From NCBI GenBank assembly GCA_051006215.1, contig JBPCIO010000062.1:1-16261 (forward strand): a stretch of DNA of 16,261 nucleotides, written 5' to 3'. Both the position numbers and the translations under genes were made by a program. The DNA comes from CF-72 sp051006215. Lineage in GTDB: Bacteria > Chloroflexota > UBA6077 > CF-72. Below the pieces are notes generated by a model. The model made no database searches and was not told the origin of the DNA. It was given only the letters and a program-made list of their open reading frames with translations. This document shows, piece by piece, positions 1 through 6,590 of this stretch. Within the stretch, counting starts at the first letter, position 1, and each line of letters begins with the position of its first letter.

Positions 1-572
1 CAATCGCGCTAGGTGTGTTAGGGCCGTGGTTGGAGCTGCCGGACTCGTTGGATCCGCTGGTAGCCGAAACGGCGGGGGTTGGGTACGTGAATGCCTTGCC
101 GGACAGCCTGGCTCTCGGGGTCGCAGACCATTTGCTCGCTCCGGTCGGGCTGCCGACCACGCTAGGCCGCGAACTCATGCGGGCCATCGAGCGTGCGTTC
201 GTGCTAGGCGCTTTCGGGGTGTACATCGTCTGGGAGTCTCGGCGTATCTGGGGCCGCCCGACTGTGGCGGCGGTGGCTCGAGCAACGGCTCGCTCCAGTT
301 TGCTGTACGTGCTGGTCGTGTCGACTTCGGTGCAGACGTGGTACTTCTGCCTGCCGGTGGCGCTGGCTCTCGTACTGGGCTGGCGGGCGACGTTCACAAA
401 GTTGACCGTCGCCTACAGCCTGCTGGCGCTGCCAGCCCTGTACCTGCACTACTACTTGCGCGACAGCACCCCCATCTGGGTGGACGGGGTGTACGGCCTC
501 GCGCCGCTGCTTTTCCTCACCCAAGGGCGAATTCTGCACCCCGTCGGGCTGGAAGGATACCGTGAGGAGTGA
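1..572 (+). CDS. C-terminal part of a polytopic membrane protein, possibly GT-C/GT87-like glycosyltransferase (5' truncated by window edge)
   Basis: The reading frame is open to the left edge of the window (no stop before the GTG at 15), so this is most likely the C-terminal end of a longer protein and not a complete gene starting at 15. The visible part, about 190 residues, has several hydrophobic segments: around VLGAFGVYIVW, LLYVLVVSTS followed by a WYFCLPVALALVLGW helix, LLALPALYLHYYL, and GLAPLLFL near the end. A loop-plus-helix pattern with W-Y-F then a Leu-rich helix is common near the C-terminus of polyprenol-phosphate-dependent mannosyltransferases (GT87/DUF2029 and relatives). That family call is inference from pattern and could be wrong; the integral membrane nature is clear. 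The stop at 570-572 is one base before the ATG of the next gene, so the two are probably cotranscribed and translationally coupled. Confidence 0.7.
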   Translation, partial: IALGVLGPWLELPDSLDPLVAETAGVGYVNALPDSLALGVADHLLAPVGLPTTLGRELMRAIERAFVLGAFGVYIVWESRRIWGRPTVAAVARATARSSLLYVLVVSTSVQTWYFCLPVALALVLGWRATFTKLTVAYSLLALPALYLHYYLRDSTPIWVDGVYGLAPLLFLTQGRILHPVGLEGYREE

Positions 573-573
573 C

Positions 574-1191
574 ATGACTGCTGTGAAAGTCGATTTCTGG
601 TTCGATCCGCTGTGCCCGTGGGCTTGGATCACGTCGCGCTGGCTGCTTGAGGTGGTACCCCTGCGGGACCTGGACGTGCACTGGCACGTGATGAGTCTTT
701 CGGTCCTCAACGAGGGCCGCGAGCTTTCACCGGACTACCGGCGTCGAATGGACAACGCCTGGGGCCCCGTGCGTGTGCTGATCGCTGCCCAGCAGCGCTT
801 CGGTGAAGACGTTCTACTGCCGCTCTATACCGCGCTCGGCAACCGCTTTCATCTCGCCAAGGAACCGCTCGAGCCGGCTACTGTCGAAGCTGCGCTGGGC
901 GACGCCAAACTGCCGGCCGAGTTGATGTCCGCGTGGGACTCGACCGACTACGACGAGGCCCTCCGCGCCAGCCACAGGACCGGTATCGAGCTCGTCGGAT
1001 TGGAAGTTGGCACCCCGGTTATTCGCGTCAACGAGGCTGCTTTTTTCGGACCAGTGGTCACGCCCATGCCAAAGGGCGAGGCGGCCGTCAAGCTCTGGGA
1101 CGGGGTGGTGCTGGTCTCGGGCACCGACGGCTTCTTCGAGATCAAACGCACCCGCGACCGCCGCCCAATTTTCGAGGGCGAGTCAGCCTGA
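574..1191 (+). CDS. DsbA-fold oxidoreductase, Rv2466c-like (mycothiol-dependent nitroreductase family), CPWA active site
   Basis: A 205-residue cytosolic thioredoxin-fold protein without signal peptide. Residues 8-23 (FWFDPLCPWAW...) match the N-terminus of the mycobacterial Rv2466c family, and the rest keeps family blocks: HVMSLSVLNE near 38-47, WGPVR at 63-67, GTPVI with the cis-Pro at 147-151, AFFGP at 156-160 and FFEIKRTR near 187-194. Rv2466c is a mycothiol-dependent reductase with a Cys-Pro-Trp-Cys site; here the site is C14-P-W-A17, so only one active-site thiol is present and a monothiol mechanism is expected. The start at 574 is chosen over an in-frame GTG at 562 because GAGGAG at 564-569 serves as the ribosome binding site and the family begins just before the first beta strand. 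It sits 1 bp after the upstream membrane gene and 28 bp before the FAH-family gene. Length is normal for the family. The thiol cofactor in this organism is unknown. Confidence 0.88.
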   Translation: MTAVKVDFWFDPLCPWAWITSRWLLEVVPLRDLDVHWHVMSLSVLNEGRELSPDYRRRMDNAWGPVRVLIAAQQRFGEDVLLPLYTALGNRFHLAKEPLEPATVEAALGDAKLPAELMSAWDSTDYDEALRASHRTGIELVGLEVGTPVIRVNEAAFFGPVVTPMPKGEAAVKLWDGVVLVSGTDGFFEIKRTRDRRPIFEGESA

Positions 1192-1219
1192 CTCGACCAC
1201 CCGTGCCTGGAGTGTCCGA

Positions 1220-2143
1220 ATGAAATTGTTGTTCTTCGACGACTTCCATCTTGGCGTGCTGCGCGCGGACGGCGGGGTCGTCGACGTGTCCGATGTCGTC
1301 AAGGACATTCCGCATCTCGAGCCGCAAGATCTGATGAGCGGATTGATTCAACGCTTCGACGAGTACCGGCGGCCGCTCGAGGAAGCTGCCGCGCGGGGCC
1401 AGGGCCGCCGGGTCGAGAGCGTTCGTGTGCGGCCACCCCTACCGCGGCCCAACAACATCGTGTGCATGGCCGTCAATTACATGGAGGACGGCACTCGCGC
1501 GGAGCCCGCGCCCATCAACGCATTCACGAAATCGCCGAACGCAATCGTCGGCCCGGACGACACGATGATCCTGCCGGACGTGCCGGCCACGATATTCGAA
1601 GGCGAGGCCGAACTGGCAGTCGTGATTGGCAAACGGGCGACAGCCGTTCCGGCTGGCCAGGCTATGGACTATGTCTTCGGCTACGTCAACTTCGTCGACG
1701 GTTCGGCGCGTGGAGTGCCGGCGTTCTACCAGATGAAATCCCGGGACACGTTCGCGCCGATCGGTCCCTACCTGGTGACCGCCGACGAAATACCCGACCC
1801 GCACGCGCTCGTCGTTCGACTGTGGACCAACGGCGTCCTGATGCAGAGCTTCAACACCAGTGACATGGCGCACAGAATCCCGCGGTGCATCGAGTGGGTA
1901 ACCTCGATTCACTCGCTCGATCCGGGCGACATCCTGGCCACGGGCACGAACCACCGCGGCCTGAACCCGTTTCAGGATGGTGACGCTATCGAGCTCGAAT
2001 CGGCTGGTCTTGGGCGTCTCCGATTCAACGTCCGCGACGATCTCAAGCGGACCTGGGCGCGCGAAACGCGACTGCAGCGTCAGCAGAGGGGTGACGAAGG
2101 CACCACCCCTCAGCTCAGCGGCAAGTGGGCCCCAGCCCCCTGA
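1220..2143 (+). CDS. Fumarylacetoacetate hydrolase (FAH) family protein
   Basis: A 307-residue protein with an N-terminal cap region (1-75) and a FAH fold (about 77-272). Metal-site features are visible: FEGEAELAVVIG at 126-137 supplies the E-x-E pair (E129, E131), and D160 in the FVDGSARG block takes the place of the usual N-D-V-S-A-R-D aspartate. KSRDTFAPIGPYLVT (173-187) and ATGTNHRGL (240-248) are the later conserved blocks. The family hydrolyses or decarboxylates 2-oxo/beta-dicarbonyl acids (acylpyruvases, HpcE-type isomerase/decarboxylases, fumarylpyruvate hydrolases) with Mg2+ or Mn2+; the substrate cannot be told here. The frame extends upstream to 1007, but that part lies inside the previous gene; ATG 1220 follows GGAG at 1209-1212 and starts the typical MKLL strand. 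The tail after residue 275 (KRTWARETR...TTPQLSGKW) is typical of a bacterial FAH subgroup. It converges on the molybdenum hydroxylase gene with a 40-bp gap. Confidence 0.9.
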   Translation: MKLLFFDDFHLGVLRADGGVVDVSDVVKDIPHLEPQDLMSGLIQRFDEYRRPLEEAAARGQGRRVESVRVRPPLPRPNNIVCMAVNYMEDGTRAEPAPINAFTKSPNAIVGPDDTMILPDVPATIFEGEAELAVVIGKRATAVPAGQAMDYVFGYVNFVDGSARGVPAFYQMKSRDTFAPIGPYLVTADEIPDPHALVVRLWTNGVLMQSFNTSDMAHRIPRCIEWVTSIHSLDPGDILATGTNHRGLNPFQDGDAIELESAGLGRLRFNVRDDLKRTWARETRLQRQQRGDEGTTPQLSGKWAPAP

Positions 2144-2183
2144 GTGGCTTTGCGTCGGATCTGAAGAGTCCGTCGACCCAGTA

Positions 2184-4463
2184 TTAGTGTGCTCCGTTCT
2201 TGAGGGCCGCTATGACACGCTCGGAAGTAATTGGCAACTCCATGACCCGGGCTCCGCATGCGGCGCGGACGGCGTTTCCGAGCGCAGCAGCACCAGGGAT
2301 CACTGGCGGCTCGCCTACACCCTTGGCGCCGAACGGACCCTCCTCTGATGGGACGTGGACAAGCACGGTACCCAGTTGCGGCGACTGGCTGGCTTTGGGA
2401 ATCGCGTAGTCCATGAGGCTCGAGGTCGTCGGCGTGCCCTGCTCATCCCACAGGATGCGCTCGAACAGGCCCCAGCCCACTGCCTGGACCGCGCCTCCTT
2501 CTAACTGACCCTCCACCGTGGCCGGGTTGATAGCGGTGCCCACGTCTTGAATGGCGGTGTAGCTCAGCGGCGTGACGCGCCCCGTCTCCTCGTCAACCCG
2601 AACACGGGCGACGTGCACAGCCATGCCTGGGCTGAAATCTGAGATTACGGTCCGGCCGCTTCCCTGGACCGGTGCGTACTTAGCCCCGAACGAAGCGCTC
2701 ATGGAGAAGATCTCGGACAGCGCCCGGGACTTGGCAGGCACGCCCTTTACGCCGACGCGCCCATTCGCGATCTGGAGATCCTCGAACGACACCTCGAGGT
2801 CAGCTGCCGCAATCCTCAGTACCTGGTCGCGAGCGTCCTCCGCTGCGCGCATCACGGCCGGGCCGACTGTGTAGGTGATTTTGCTGCCGCCACTGCCGCC
2901 AGCGTAAGGAGCGGCGTCCGTATTGGCAGTCGTCACCCGCACCTGGTCCAGACTGTCCAGCCCGAACGCTTCGGCGGTGATCATGGCAAATGAGGTGTTG
3001 GTACCCGTCAGGTCGACTGAGCCCAGGGTCACCTGGAGCGTTCCGTCAGCGTTCAGACGGCAGGCCGCAGCCGCCGACTCGATCGCGCCGGGCCATCCGC
3101 CGAGAGCCACGCCAACCCCCTCACCAGGTCCACATGCCTCGCGCTGGGTTTGGTACACGGCGCGCGCTTGCTCGAGGCACTCAACAAGTCCGATGCGCTG
3201 CCACTTGTTGCCATCTGCACGCAGGTCGCCCGCACGCACCGCATTCTTGACGCGCAGCTCTAAGGGGTCGATGCCCAGGCCCTGCGCGATCTCGTCGACC
3301 GTACTCTCGAGGGCGAAGGCAGCCTGAGGGCCGCCGGGGCCGCGATACGCCCCCGTCCCCGCCTTGTGGGTCAGCACTTCAACTCCCTCGAGCTGCAGGT
3401 GCTCCCAGCGGTACATCGATCCGAGCAAGATGCACCCGATACCGACCGGTGCGCCGGCCTTGGCCCCGGCGTCAAAGATCATCTGGCCCTCGAGGGTGGT
3501 GAGTGTTCCGTCCCGAGTCGCCCCGATCTTGACGCGCACCACGCTGGATGGGGCAGGGTCAGCCGCGGCGAACTCCTCCACGCGCGTGTACGCCATGCGC
3601 ACTGGCCGGCCGACGGCCTTGGCAAGCGCCGCCACGGTTGCTTCGAGAAATCCGAACTTACCGCCGAAGCCGCCCCCGACTGCCTGAGCGTTGAGCGTGA
3701 CCTGGTGGTCGGCTAGCCCTAGCGCGTGCGCTACCTGGCTGCGAGTGTGAAACAGCGCCTGCGTCGATGCGTACACGACCACGTTGCCGAGGGGATCAAG
3801 CATGGCGCTGCAGGACTGGGGCTCCAGGTAGCCCTGATGGACCCAGCTGGTGCGAAACTCTCGTTCCACGACGAGGTCAGCCTGGCGGAAGCCAGCCTCG
3901 ACGTCGCCGCGTTTGAACTTGGTGCGGCTGGCGACGTTGGGCGCCTGATCACTGTCCACCTCACTCTCGGCCTGAGGCGTCGCGCCGTGCATCGACATTT
4001 CTTCTGCATTCACGGCATGGCTCTCCCGCACCTCGGGCGCATCTTTCGCCATCGCCGACAGTAGATCGATCGCCACCGGCAGCGGCTCGTACTCAACTTG
4101 CACAGCGGCAACGCCGTCTTCCGCGGCTGCCTCGGTCTCGGCAATGACCGCGGCGACTGGCTGCCCAGCGTGGATCACGCGATCCAGCGCGAGCAGAATC
4201 ACGCGACCCTCGACAGCGGCCTGGATGTCGACCACCGGCAGATCGCGGGCGGTCAACACCGCGACCACGCCCGGAATGGCTAGCGCTTCGGTCTTGTCGA
4301 TCGAGCTGATACGGGCTGAGGCGTACTGGCTCGGCACGAACCGAGCATGCAGTGCGCCAGGCAGGCGCACGTCGTTGGCGAAAAGAGTCTGGCCGGTGAG
4401 CCGCTCTGGCGCATCGTCACGCTTGGTACGGCGGCCGATGAAGCGGTAAGAGTCCTGTGGCAT
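2184..4463 (-). CDS. Xanthine dehydrogenase family protein, molybdopterin-binding (large) subunit
   Basis: A 759-residue protein of normal length for the large subunit of molybdenum hydroxylases (xanthine, aldehyde, nicotinate and CO dehydrogenase superfamily). Domain order is the usual one: N-terminal a/b hammerhead domain (about 18-130), then the Mo-cofactor binding domains. Visible motifs are VHQGYLEPQ at 208-216, QAVGGGFGGKF at 260-270, AYRGPGGPQ at 372-380, GGSGGSK at 522-528 and GAKGVGEPP at 712-720 with the catalytic Glu E718. The AYRG-G form of the active-site loop, not the Cys-containing AYRCSF of true aerobic CO dehydrogenase, argues for a general aldehyde or N-heterocycle hydroxylase. 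No FAD (CoxM-like) or 2Fe-2S (CoxS-like) subunit gene lies in the window, so partners must be encoded elsewhere. It is the last gene of the hydratase operon, 16 bp after the methyltransferase stop. No signal peptide, so cytosolic. Confidence 0.93.
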   Translation of the reverse strand: MPQDSYRFIGRRTKRDDAPERLTGQTLFANDVRLPGALHARFVPSQYASARISSIDKTEALAIPGVVAVLTARDLPVVDIQAAVEGRVILLALDRVIHAGQPVAAVIAETEAAAEDGVAAVQVEYEPLPVAIDLLSAMAKDAPEVRESHAVNAEEMSMHGATPQAESEVDSDQAPNVASRTKFKRGDVEAGFRQADLVVEREFRTSWVHQGYLEPQSCSAMLDPLGNVVVYASTQALFHTRSQVAHALGLADHQVTLNAQAVGGGFGGKFGFLEATVAALAKAVGRPVRMAYTRVEEFAAADPAPSSVVRVKIGATRDGTLTTLEGQMIFDAGAKAGAPVGIGCILLGSMYRWEHLQLEGVEVLTHKAGTGAYRGPGGPQAAFALESTVDEIAQGLGIDPLELRVKNAVRAGDLRADGNKWQRIGLVECLEQARAVYQTQREACGPGEGVGVALGGWPGAIESAAAACRLNADGTLQVTLGSVDLTGTNTSFAMITAEAFGLDSLDQVRVTTANTDAAPYAGGSGGSKITYTVGPAVMRAAEDARDQVLRIAAADLEVSFEDLQIANGRVGVKGVPAKSRALSEIFSMSASFGAKYAPVQGSGRTVISDFSPGMAVHVARVRVDEETGRVTPLSYTAIQDVGTAINPATVEGQLEGGAVQAVGWGLFERILWDEQGTPTTSSLMDYAIPKASQSPQLGTVLVHVPSEEGPFGAKGVGEPPVIPGAAALGNAVRAACGARVMELPITSERVIAALKNGAH

Positions 4464-4479
4464 ACGCCTACATTGTGGG

Positions 4480-5142
4480 TCAAAGTGGCTCGCGCCTGTA
4501 GTAGATCATCAGACAGTCGTCCGCGCCCACCCACCGCGGGATCGCAACTTGCTCCCCTGGAGCCCACTCGCGGTCCAGCCGATCGAAGAACGTATCGCTC
4601 GCGGTGTGGCCGCCAGCGCGCTCGCCGACATAGATCAGCACGTTGCCGGCGAACCTTTCGAGCGCCTCCTGAGCGAAGGTGTCCCGGTAGCCCGGCCAGC
4701 ACAGAAACAACGCTCGTGCAGAATACTGGTCCAGGACCTCGACGCCGCCTCGCAGCACGGATGTCCAGGTACGTGGCTCGAACTGGTAGGCATTGCTGGT
4801 CTGATCGGGCGGCGCCAGGTCGTACGCCACGATGTCCACGCCTCGGTTCTGCAACAGGTAGGCCCAGTAGCCGGTCCCAGCGCCCAGCTCCACGATCGGC
4901 GCATGCCGGGCAATCACCTCGAGGCCAGCCCGGTTGGGCACCCCAAAGGCATACCGGCGCACGCATGCGACCCGGCGCGCGTACATGCTCGGGCCGTCAG
5001 GCGCCCGCAGCCACGCTTCATAGCCCCCCGCCAGCTGTGGCCTGCGCCGGGTCAGCCCGAGGTACTCCCGCAGGTAGACGTTGTCGTTGTCAACGTCCTC
5101 ACCCAGGCGCTGGCTGTCCTCGGTGGCCGAGCCGTGCGACAC
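4480..5142 (-). CDS. Class I SAM-dependent methyltransferase-like protein
   Basis: A 220-residue cytosolic protein with a Rossmann-type SAM site: motif I IVELGAGTGYWAY at 83-95 and a following strand ending in AYD with D108 as the likely ribose-binding acid. Further conserved-looking blocks are RALFLCWPGY (143-152), NVLIYVGE (167-174) and the C-terminal strand LMIYYRR. The pattern of Asn/Tyr after the second strand and the LCWP block resembles a small family of uncharacterised bacterial and eukaryotic methyltransferase-fold proteins; no substrate is known to me. The start is a GTG without a clear ribosome binding site; no better in-frame start exists nearby, so the first few residues are uncertain. 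It lies 23 bp after the nitrile hydratase alpha gene and 16 bp before the molybdenum hydroxylase gene, which suggests cotranscription and perhaps a shared pathway. Confidence 0.8.
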   Translation of the reverse strand: MSHGSATEDSQRLGEDVDNDNVYLREYLGLTRRRPQLAGGYEAWLRAPDGPSMYARRVACVRRYAFGVPNRAGLEVIARHAPIVELGAGTGYWAYLLQNRGVDIVAYDLAPPDQTSNAYQFEPRTWTSVLRGGVEVLDQYSARALFLCWPGYRDTFAQEALERFAGNVLIYVGERAGGHTASDTFFDRLDREWAPGEQVAIPRWVGADDCLMIYYRREPL

Positions 5143-5165
5143 GCTGAAAAGCGGTCCGCCTCGGC

Positions 5166-5858
5166 CTAGCGGCCGGAGCCCTCCAGCACCTGGTGGCGGA
5201 CGGGCGTGGGTGGTTTAGCCTCGGTCACGCCGATCATGCTGTCACGGGTGACGAGTGCGGCCAGCTCATCCTCTGTCAGGTCGTGTGTGTCTTGGGGACG
5301 GCGCGGCAGGACCAGGTAGCGCATATCCGCGGAGCTATCGACTACGCGTACCTCCACGTCTTCTGGCAGCTCGGTCCCGAACTCGCGCATGATGGCCCGC
5401 GGCTCGACCACCGCACGCGAACGGTAGGCGAAGCTCTTATACCAGTCGGGTGGGCGACCCAGAATTGGTCGCGGATAGCACGAGCACAACGTGCAGACCA
5501 CCAGGTGATGCATGTTGTGCGTGTTCTCGAGCACCACGAACTCGGTCAGGCTGGAGGCGTCGATGCCCATCTCCAGGCACGCCGACTTGGGGTCAGCCAG
5601 CAAGCGTTGCTTGAACGCCGGGTCCACCCAGGCACGCGCGACCAGCCGCGCTCCGTTTGCCGGCGAGCGCGCCTCCATGTACTCGATTTGCTCCTGGATC
5701 TCCTCTCGGGTAAGGAGGCCTTTTTCGAGCAGCAGCTCGCGAATGGCATAGATCCGTTTGCCATAGAAGGGGACCTTGTTGCGCTCGGCCGCCGCCGGGT
5801 CATGCTGGGTCACGTCGTGAGCATGTCCGTCTTGATCGTGGTCGAGGTGTCCGCTCAT
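5166..5858 (-). CDS. Nitrile hydratase / thiocyanate hydrolase-type alpha (metal-binding) subunit, cobalt type
   Basis: A 230-residue subunit carrying the metal claw VCTLCSCYP at 121-129 (C122, C125, S126, C127). The Thr after the first Cys is the cobalt-type signature; iron enzymes have Ser. The second and third Cys are normally oxidised to sulfinate and sulfenate. Supporting blocks are NGARLVARAWVDPAFK (68-83), WYKSFAYRSRAV (139-150) and EFGTELP (159-165). The residue after Tyr-Pro is Arg (R130), where nitrile hydratases usually have Trp; as I recall, thiocyanate hydrolase gamma subunit also has Arg there. The N-terminus is rich in His and Asp (H4, H7, H12, H14, H19), again like thiocyanate hydrolase gamma, and may bind metal. 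AGGAG sits 6 bases before the ATG, and the start overlaps the stop of the upstream beta-C gene by 4 bp. The enzyme hydrates a nitrile to an amide, or hydrolyses thiocyanate; the substrate is undetermined. Family call very secure. Confidence 0.95.
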   Translation of the reverse strand: MSGHLDHDQDGHAHDVTQHDPAAAERNKVPFYGKRIYAIRELLLEKGLLTREEIQEQIEYMEARSPANGARLVARAWVDPAFKQRLLADPKSACLEMGIDASSLTEFVVLENTHNMHHLVVCTLCSCYPRPILGRPPDWYKSFAYRSRAVVEPRAIMREFGTELPEDVEVRVVDSSADMRYLVLPRRPQDTHDLTEDELAALVTRDSMIGVTEAKPPTPVRHQVLEGSGR

Positions 5859-6175
5859 TGCAAACTCCTGGGTGCGGCTTCTCCGGCCCGCTCGAGCCAG
5901 TGCTCGTAGATATCGACGTACAGGCAGTCGCCCGGCGCTTCGGCGTACGGCTGCCAGAGGTCGGCCTGCCGAAAGCCAACCAGGTACAGCGGCTGGCGCG
6001 GCAAGCCGTCGCCCCCGTAGGCCAGTTTCTCGGGGTCTCGAAACTCGCCCTGCACGCGTTCGACCCAGCCCTGTTTGCCGCGCACGTAGGCTGGCGTTCG
6101 GATGTGACCGCCGCGTCGATCGGCCCTCACGCGTACCCGATCTCCAACCTTGAACGCGCGGCTCTCAGGCTTCAT
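5855..6175 (-). CDS. Split nitrile hydratase beta subunit, C-terminal (SH3-like) half
   Basis: A 106-residue protein equal to the C-terminal barrel domain of nitrile hydratase beta. It begins with FKVGDRVRVR (8-17), continues with GHIRTPAYVRGKQGWVE (23-39), where H24, R26 and P28 match the conserved beta-subunit His-x-Arg-x-Pro block whose Arg contacts the oxidised cysteines of the claw. Then come a QPLYLVGF strand (61-68), an ADLW block (71-74) and VDIYEHWLE (87-95), the usual closing helix of beta subunits. In classical nitrile hydratase this domain is fused to the helical N-terminal domain in one chain of roughly 210-230 residues; here it is a separate gene. The ATG overlaps the stop of the beta-N gene (6172-6175) and its own stop overlaps the alpha start (5855-5858), so all three are translationally coupled. 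This is the arrangement of thiocyanate hydrolase alpha and of three-subunit enzymes such as toyocamycin nitrile hydratase. Confidence 0.9.
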   Translation of the reverse strand: MKPESRAFKVGDRVRVRADRRGGHIRTPAYVRGKQGWVERVQGEFRDPEKLAYGGDGLPRQPLYLVGFRQADLWQPYAEAPGDCLYVDIYEHWLERAGEAAPRSLQ

Positions 6176-6480
6176 GAGACGCCCCAGGTCGCCTCGAGCT
6201 CAGTCATTTTGCGGTCGATCTCTTCAAATGACAGGATGCGCTGCTCCACAAGCAGTTGCTCGGCGCCTCTGACCCAGCGCTCGTAGTAGCTCAGGCTCAG
6301 GTACTCGTCGGCGGGCATGTCCTCCATGGCTCGGCGGTGCTGGTCCGTCGTGCGCAGGCCCCGCGCGCCCAGCGCAAGATTGATCGCATCCGCCAGGATC
6401 TCCCAATCGGCGAGGGCGTGCTCGGCTATAGTGAGCGGGGCATCGGTTGGCCGGCCGCCCATGTCATGCACCCTGGTCAT
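6172..6480 (-). CDS. Split nitrile hydratase beta subunit, N-terminal (helical) half
   Basis: A 102-residue protein equal to the N-terminal half of nitrile hydratase beta. The start MTRVHDMGG (1-9) matches the typical beta N-terminus with its His-Asp-x-Gly-Gly signature; WEILADAINLAL (26-37) and SYYERWVRGAEQLLVEQ (64-80) are the conserved helices, and RRAMEDMP (49-56) should hold the beta Arg that contacts the oxidised claw. The chain ends at WGVS, where a classical beta subunit would run on into the barrel domain; that domain is the next gene. The ATG at 6480 is chosen because GGAGG lies 5 bases upstream and because the frame upstream (to 6591) has no beta-like residues. First gene of the operon; promoter is expected in the 110-bp divergent region. 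It could be mistaken for an activator (NhlE/P14K-like) protein, but the companion barrel gene and gene order favour a structural subunit. Confidence 0.9.
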   Translation of the reverse strand: MTRVHDMGGRPTDAPLTIAEHALADWEILADAINLALGARGLRTTDQHRRAMEDMPADEYLSLSYYERWVRGAEQLLVEQRILSFEEIDRKMTELEATWGVS

Positions 6481-6590
6481 CGTCACCTCCGGCGACCTGC
6501 ACCACGAGTCTTTGCTGAAACTGTCCAGTGGCTTGCAGTCTGCTCTAAACTGATTAAAAAAGGTATAGTCGCGCGGGAGCAACTGGAACA
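6481..6590. promoter_or_regulatory. Divergent promoter region between the hydratase operon and the TatA-zinc ribbon gene
   Basis: This 110-bp interval separates two genes that read away from each other, so it must hold or lie next to both promoters. It contains the only clearly AT-rich patch nearby (6551-6569), with a six-A run at 6556-6561. On the + strand TATAGT at 6564-6569 is a possible -10 box for the tatA-like gene, without a convincing -35 at normal spacing. On the - strand TTGCTC (6582-6577) and TTTAAT (6558-6553) are spaced by 18 bases and could serve the hydratase operon. GGAGG for the beta-N gene lies at its left end, around 6486-6490. Box assignments are tentative. Confidence 0.4.

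Noticed and set aside
1007..1219. Extended start of the FAH-family gene inside the reductase gene
   Set aside because: That part is an out-of-frame shadow of the reductase; ATG 1220 has a ribosome binding site and the family N-terminus.
1439..1954. 171-residue - strand open frame opposite the FAH-family gene
   Set aside because: Antisense shadow without recognisable motifs.
2144..2183. Terminator between the convergent FAH and Mo hydroxylase genes
   Set aside because: Only a four-pair imperfect inverted repeat (CGGA/TCCG) and no T-run.
2184..4463. Large subunit of aerobic CO dehydrogenase (coxL form I)
   Set aside because: The active-site loop is AYRGPG, without the Cys of AYRCSF.
4280..4966. 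228-residue open frame on the - strand over the methyltransferase/Mo hydroxylase junction
   Set aside because: Arg/Gly/Pro-rich shadow frame overlapping two well-supported genes.
4347..5169. Two long + strand open frames opposite the methyltransferase
   Set aside because: Antisense frames in GC-rich DNA; low-complexity Arg/Ala/Pro-rich content without family features.
5193..5909. 238-residue + strand open frame opposite the nitrile hydratase alpha gene
   Set aside because: Antisense shadow; the - strand product has unmistakable metal-claw and family blocks.
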